NCBI GenBank assembly: GCA_018645535.1
Contig: JABGWN010000248.1
Location: forward strand, 1-9,100
Source: Methanobacteriota archaeon
Lineage (GTDB): Archaea; Thermoplasmatota; Poseidoniia; Poseidoniales; Poseidoniaceae
DNA: 9,100 nucleotides
Reading direction: 5' to 3'
The notes beneath the pieces were generated by a model. It saw only the letters and a program-made list of their open reading frames with translations. It did not search any database and was not told where the DNA came from. This document shows positions 5,624-9,100 of the stretch, one piece after another (within the stretch, counting starts at the first letter, position 1; the number at the start of each line of letters is the position of its first letter). Made by a program: the position numbers and the translations under genes.

Positions 5624-8584
5624 TCATTCTCTGCGGATTAAAGCAGCGCCTAGAAGACCAATGGTCGCAAAGATTCCAGTGAATCCAGGCATTGGGTTTT
5701 CATCAGCGTAAGAATCTGCTTCTTCAGAGTGTAGACGAGGTGTGTTCCATGGTCCATCTACTTCTAAAGATGAAGTGTCAATCATTATTGCATCACCTGA
5801 ATTAAGTGTGCCACTTTCATCCATGTCCATGAACATAACTGAGTAACCAGAGAAGAAGAATGTATCTTCTGTTACTGTAATATCTGATAACTTGACTGAG
5901 TAAACATCATCTCCACAGGCCATGTCTTCATCACAGTATGCAAGAGTTACACTGTAATCATCCAAGTCTCCATGAAGATTAACCATAGTCATAACCATGA
6001 CCATTTGCATGTCTTCCGTGCCATCTTCTCCATCATCCATACCTTCCATCATGGTTTCGAATTCAGTGTAGTTCAATCCACCGCTCGAATCATCATCATA
6101 CATGTCGATCATCATTGCCAAATTTTGATAATCTTCGTCTGACATTGAATCTTCATCTTCAGATTGGTTGGATGAGTCTGCCCATTCGCTTGCAGTGACT
6201 TCTCCATCATGATTGGAGTCAATCATGCGGAAAATGAGTTCTGGGTCCTCATTATTGCCATTTCCATCCATGTAGTACGACATATTTTCGAATTCTGCCA
6301 TGTTCAATCCTTCGCTAGAATCATCATCATACATTCTCATCAATGCTTTTAGAGCTTCAAAGTCTTCTTCATCCATTGGTTCTTCAGAATCGTGTGAAGA
6401 ATCATACCATTCGCTTACAGTGAGTTCACCGTCACCATCAGCATCAAGCATTGCGAATAGATCCTCTGGGCTAGCGTCATCTCCACCATGGCGGTCTTCG
6501 GTTATCATTAGTTGACCGCTGCCTGATTCAGCATCGTATTGATACCAAACAGTGATTTCTGGGGAATTCTCGTTGTAGACGGTGAATGCATTCGCATCAC
6601 TATCGTCGATCTTACCCATGTATTCTAGACACATGTATGTCTCATTGTCTAATTCACCATCACAATCATATTCGCCTTCTGCTGTGAAATGGTCCCATAG
6701 TTCAGAACCGTTTACAACTTCAATGGTTCCATAATCGCACATAGTAGTATTATTCTCATCCGTCCAACACTCTTCATAAACCATCATGAGTGGAAGGTTG
6801 AACGTAGAGTTGTCAAATGTGTAATCGACATCATTGGCAGGTGTTCCGCACAACGAATCGTCGAGGTTAGAATTGTTGTAAACAGACGAAAAGTCATCAA
6901 TGGCAGCAAGCGCCGATTGTTCTATAAATTTAACACATACGTACTCAGCACGGCCATCGTGATGGTTATCTTCATCAGATGGATACATTGAGTTTAGATA
7001 ATTGAATTCAGATTCATTCAAGAATGTGTCATTGTCCATATCGCTCATGTCGAACATTTGGCCAGCCCCAACATCAGATGCAGACATGTCGCCAAATCCA
7101 TCATTTGCTAGGTCAGTATTGATACAAGCAACCAATTCTTCGTAAGACACCATTGTGTCATTGTCTGAGTCACAATCTTCCATTTCACGCTCGAATGTCC
7201 AAGAGTTCTCTCCTGTGTGGCCATCAACGCTGTCTGCAGAGACCCACACGTAACTGGAAAATTCACAATCCATCTGGTTGTTATAATCTTCTAGAATTAC
7301 GTGATTATAGTCGTCGTAGCAGACCATGTCTTCTTCACGGTCTTCATCAGGTTCGTCAAAGTCATCTCTGTCCATGTTAGTCCACATGTACTCTGCACCC
7401 GCATCAAAACAATCCGTTTCGTCATAGATATCGACTACTTCATGAGTTTCGAAGTTGTAACAGACCATGTCTGAATCCATGTCTTCTCCTCCATCATCTC
7501 CAAACAATGATGGGTCCATTAGAATAAATGGTAGAGCAGAAAGAGGTAGAGTATTGTCGACTACAGTTTCGCCGGAATTGATGAGTACAAACTTAACCCA
7601 GTTATTCTCATCATTAACATTCATCATGCTAAATCCAGTAACTGTGAAGTCGTAAGTCGTGTAAACTTCAAGTGCACCAAATGGTGCGCCTTCGACATTC
7701 AGTAATCCACTGAATACCATTCCTTCAGTTGTAACTTCAAATCCGGAAAATGTTGCTGTGACTGGATTAAAGTATTCTGTGTAATCTCCTGATTCAGGAT
7801 TTTCATCTTCGTCTTCATCCATGCCCATATTCATGTCAATTTGCCTTCCTTCAGTGCCGTCATTGTCAGACTCGTCTGAGCCATCGTCACAATCCTCTTC
7901 TCCATCGTTGACCCAATCTGCAGAGATTTCTTCACCATTATCGCAGACGAACATGTCTATCTCGTTATCTTCATCTGAGCGATCTTCGCAATCATACATT
8001 CCATCATTGACCCAATCTGCAGAAATTTCTTCACCATTATCGCAGACGAATACGTCGCCGCTATCCATGTCATCTCCCATGTCCATGCCAGTTCCCATGT
8101 TCATCATAGCGTCAAACGCTTCTAGAGTCGTTCCTTCATGACTCATTCGAACTTGAAAGTCAGAAGTTCCGTTGTTGAATGAATATTGAACTTCACTTCC
8201 TGAAACAATCATATCGGAGATTAGAGTTTCTTGACCATAATTATCCTCAATCGTTACTTTCATTCCATCTGGTGATACGACCATGGTTTCCATGTAATGC
8301 CAGGTTTCATCACCCATAGCAGAAGAAACTTCCATAGAATAACCAATTGTGGAAGTTATGTTATCCATGTCTGGTCCTTCATCCATCAAATTGATGAACG
8401 ATGTAATTCCTGCTTCAAGGTCATCTTCTGAAGCGCACAAGCCGCTCTCAGTAACATTTTCCTCATAATTCAAAGCGCTTTCATCATCGCAACCAACGAT
8501 ACTAATGAGGTCACTGTCTCCTAAACTTGTACATCCTGCTAGTAGTAATAGGGCAGTCAAACATACAGCTATTGCTTTATTCAT
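5624..8584 (-). CDS. Large acidic surface lipoprotein with LDLa-like motifs, EF-hand loops and PGF-CTERM-like tail
   Basis: The protein has 986 residues from ATG 8584, chosen because it puts MNKAIAVCLTALLLLAGC at the N-terminus: a lipoprotein signal with lipidated Cys18. The in-frame ATG at 8629 would put 15 extra residues before it. Cys32-Cys50 encloses ALNY, a motif common in marine surface proteins. Two LDL-receptor-A-like motifs follow (179-205 and 212-238), each FVCDNGEEISADWVNDG then DC and an SDE end. Two CY...DC...W motifs lie at 373-401 and 420-447. Seven EF-hand-type loops start at 472, 515, 714, 753, 789, 830 and 920; those at 714 (DADGDGELTVSE) and 789 are canonical. The C-terminus has MPGF (965-968), a hydrophobic helix and IRRE, resembling the PGF-CTERM archaeosortase signal. 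The segments at about 65-160 and 265-340 are beta-rich and unassigned. Asp, Glu, Met and Ser dominate. It is probably an extracellular Ca2+-dependent binding or matrix protein. No enzyme motif is seen. It is likely monocistronic. Confidence 0.85.
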   Translation of the reverse strand: MNKAIAVCLTALLLLAGCTSLGDSDLISIVGCDDESALNYEENVTESGLCASEDDLEAGITSFINLMDEGPDMDNITSTIGYSMEVSSAMGDETWHYMETMVVSPDGMKVTIEDNYGQETLISDMIVSGSEVQYSFNNGTSDFQVRMSHEGTTLEAFDAMMNMGTGMDMGDDMDSGDVFVCDNGEEISADWVNDGMYDCEDRSDEDNEIDMFVCDNGEEISADWVNDGEEDCDDGSDESDNDGTEGRQIDMNMGMDEDEDENPESGDYTEYFNPVTATFSGFEVTTEGMVFSGLLNVEGAPFGALEVYTTYDFTVTGFSMMNVNDENNWVKFVLINSGETVVDNTLPLSALPFILMDPSLFGDDGGEDMDSDMVCYNFETHEVVDIYDETDCFDAGAEYMWTNMDRDDFDEPDEDREEDMVCYDDYNHVILEDYNNQMDCEFSSYVWVSADSVDGHTGENSWTFEREMEDCDSDNDTMVSYEELVACINTDLANDGFGDMSASDVGAGQMFDMSDMDNDTFLNESEFNYLNSMYPSDEDNHHDGRAEYVCVKFIEQSALAAIDDFSSVYNNSNLDDSLCGTPANDVDYTFDNSTFNLPLMMVYEECWTDENNTTMCDYGTIEVVNGSELWDHFTAEGEYDCDGELDNETYMCLEYMGKIDDSDANAFTVYNENSPEITVWYQYDAESGSGQLMITEDRHGGDDASPEDLFAMLDADGDGELTVSEWYDSSHDSEEPMDEEDFEALKALMRMYDDDSSEGLNMAEFENMSYYMDGNGNNEDPELIFRMIDSNHDGEVTASEWADSSNQSEDEDSMSDEDYQNLAMMIDMYDDDSSGGLNYTEFETMMEGMDDGEDGTEDMQMVMVMTMVNLHGDLDDYSVTLAYCDEDMACGDDVYSVKLSDITVTEDTFFFSGYSVMFMDMDESGTLNSGDAIMIDTSSLEVDGPWNTPRLHSEEADSYADENPMPGFTGIFATIGLLGAALIRRE
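5627..5689 (-). other. PGF-CTERM-like C-terminal sorting signal of the lipoprotein
   Basis: The last 21 residues begin with PGF, continue with a hydrophobic stretch (TGIFATIGLLGAALI) and end in RRE. This three-part layout (short motif, membrane helix, Arg cluster) is that of PGF-CTERM domains processed by archaeosortase A in haloarchaea and methanogens. Assignment is by pattern only; no archaeosortase gene lies in this window. Confidence 0.55.
6035..6469 (-). repeat. Tandem duplication of an EF-hand pair within the lipoprotein
   Basis: Residues about 706-778 and 782-850 are two diverged copies of one unit. Each copy starts with a PE-[DL]-[LI]-F-x-M-[LI]-D lead-in, has a canonical loop followed by SEW-x-DSS, an acidic linker, then a second loop MYDDDSS-x-GLN with [AT]EFE. 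Equivalent loops are offset by 75 to 77 residues. The paired layout is that of true EF-hand lobes, where two loops pack together, which favours real Ca2+ binding. Confidence 0.8.
7244..7471 (-). repeat. Two copies of a DMVCY...DC...Y-x-W motif
   Basis: Both copies begin DMVCY, share a His and a Val or Ile about 5 to 8 residues later, then DC, an aromatic residue and Trp (Cys375/Cys392/Trp401 and Cys422/Cys440/Trp447). The even Cys spacing (17 and 18 residues) suggests one disulfide per copy. They sit just before the first EF-hand loop. I do not recognise a named domain family. Confidence 0.65.
7868..8053 (-). repeat. Two LDL-receptor class A-like repeats, recent duplication
   Basis: The two copies are offset by exactly 99 bp (33 codons). 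The 50-bp segments 7902-7951 and 8001-8050 differ at only two positions, both silent or near-silent, so the duplication is recent or kept uniform. The protein motif F-x-C-D-N-G, then I-S-A-D-W-V-N-D-G, then D-C-[DE]-D-x-SDE follows the end of an LDLa domain, including the acidic Ca2+-cage residues. Only two of the six LDLa cysteines remain per copy; the positions that should read CI and VCDG read EI and VNDG. Confidence 0.65.
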
Positions 8585-8908
8585 AAGACGAAGGTGATGA
8601 GGCCCCTTTATCAAAGGTTCGTAAATCATTTATTTCCAACAATGGAAAGCACTTCAGCACCTTGTTCTACTTGGTCCCTTGATTAAAAATACGGACTCGA
8701 TTACAGCGTCTGAACCGGCAGTAGGTTCGTGTTTTCTACCATCAACTACATTCGGGTGATAACGTAATTCACGAAGGAATCTGACATTCGAGGTACAACC
8801 TTAGATACAAATTCATCTTACGCCCTACTCATTCTTTCAATGGGCTTTGCGTGGGCCAGTCTAGACGCGACCCCTGTATTCAAGAACTATCAGTTATAGC
8901 AACGTAGC
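8585..8908. other. 324-bp divergent intergenic region between two lipoprotein genes
   Basis: No credible gene is seen on either strand. It holds the TATA-like box described above, a perfect 6-bp inverted repeat with a 4-nt loop (TTTCCA at 8633-8638, TGGAAA at 8643-8648), and a 5-bp inverted repeat with a 7-nt loop (GAACC at 8712-8716, GGTTC at 8724-8728). The rightward gene has only weak AT-rich candidates upstream (around 8884-8899). The length is large for this otherwise compact window, so regulation or a small RNA is possible, but nothing in it proves either. Confidence 0.5.
8606..8616 (-). promoter_or_regulatory. Possible TATA-like box of the lipoprotein gene
   Basis: On the minus strand TTTGATAAAGG is centred about 27 bp before the ATG at 8584. 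This is the spacing expected of an archaeal TATA box for a leaderless mRNA, and supports 8584 over 8629 as the start. No Shine-Dalgarno sequence precedes the ATG. The core is one base off a typical T/A-only box. Confidence 0.4.
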
Positions 8909-9100
8909 ATGAACAAAATACACGCTGTTCTTTTTGCCTTGATGATGTTGACCGTTTCTCTCGCCGGATGTTTCGGGAGTGATGACCCAGATGAAGATGA
9001 AACTCCAGTAGAAACTCTTGATGACTGGCAAGTTCATTTTGCTTCAACTGCAGCTGATTTACCTACTTGTGATTCAGCAACAGACGGCCGACTGTACTAC
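8909..9100 (+). CDS. Putative lipoprotein, N-terminal part (runs off right edge)
   Basis: The first 64 residues are present with no stop. MNKIHAVLFALMMLTVSLAGC is a clear lipoprotein signal: Lys3, a hydrophobic core, and an L-A-G-C lipobox with Cys21. It is followed by an acidic, flexible linker (SDDPDEDETPVE) that would space the folded part from the membrane. The mature domain starts around DDWQVHF and contains Cys54 in LPTCDSATDGRLYY, a Cys-then-aromatic pattern that reads like the start of a small secreted beta domain; I cannot name it. It is divergent from the large acidic lipoprotein and has the same kind of signal, suggesting a surface-protein cluster. Function is unknown because most of the gene lies outside the window. 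Confidence 0.8.
   Translation, partial: MNKIHAVLFALMMLTVSLAGCFGSDDPDEDETPVETLDDWQVHFASTAADLPTCDSATDGRLYY

Noticed and set aside
7821..8141. A Ser/Pro-rich plus-strand open frame.
   Set aside because: It is the complement of the Asp/Glu-rich lipoprotein frame; its Ser-rich repeats simply mirror GAT/GAA-type codons and the LDLa-like duplication.
8594..8600. GTGATGA, a perfect match to box C of archaeal C/D guide RNAs.
   Set aside because: No CTGA box D follows within the usual 50 to 60 nt and no C'/D' pair is visible; a 7-base match is expected by chance.
8712..8728. A 5-bp stem with a 7-nt loop, reminiscent of a tRNA arm.
   Set aside because: The loop does not fit an anticodon or T loop on either strand, and no acceptor stem or other arms could be found around it.
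8768..8899. A small plus-strand open frame with a hydrophobic stretch just before the right-hand lipoprotein.
   Set aside because: Its only ATG is at 8840, giving 19 residues; there is no ribosome site and no family similarity. Probably chance.

Overview
The window looks like a stretch of a marine planktonic archaeal genome, most likely Marine Group II/Poseidoniales (Thermoplasmata-related Euryarchaeota). This assignment is inferred from style, not from a marker gene. The supporting signs are stand-alone RAM (Lrp/AsnC effector) proteins, a wHTH-STAND ATPase, a secreted beta-helix protein ending in an Asp-rich PKD-like module, lipoproteins with an L-A-G-C lipobox, a PGF-CTERM-like C-terminal tail, and start codons with weak TATA-like boxes about 26 bp upstream, as expected for leaderless archaeal transcripts. 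Base composition is moderate throughout. The lipoprotein gene at 5624-8584 has an unusually purine-rich coding strand because it is so rich in Asp and Glu.

Layout from left to right. (1) 1-2652, minus strand: a secreted right-handed parallel beta-helix protein, cut by the left edge. (2) 2653-2767: a short divergent promoter region. (3) 2768-3245, plus strand: two tandem 77-residue stand-alone RAM-domain proteins, paralogous (30 of 77 residues identical without gaps) and probably translationally coupled. (4) 3246-5462, minus strand: a 738-residue N-terminal winged-helix/STAND ATPase/helical-repeat regulator, convergent with the RAM pair. The two stop codons abut inside a 14-bp perfect palindrome. 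(5) 5463-5623: an intergenic stretch with two strong inverted repeats. (6) 5624-8584, minus strand: a 986-residue acidic surface lipoprotein with LDL-receptor-A-like motifs, seven EF-hand-type loops and a PGF-CTERM-like C-terminus. (7) 8585-8908: a 324-bp divergent non-coding region. (8) 8909-9100, plus strand: the start of a second lipoprotein, cut by the right edge.

How the genes may work together. The middle block is regulatory: two ligand-sensing RAM proteins with no DNA-binding domain lie tail-to-tail with a DNA-binding STAND ATPase. The flanks encode cell-surface proteins (beta-helix adhesin or binding protein, a Ca2+-binding-type lipoprotein, a second lipoprotein). A link between sensing and surface-protein expression is possible but is only inferred from proximity. 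I found no tRNA, rRNA, CRISPR array, transposase or integrase. The most unusual items are the modular architecture of the large lipoprotein, with candidate anchors at both ends, and the RAM-RAM/STAND locus.
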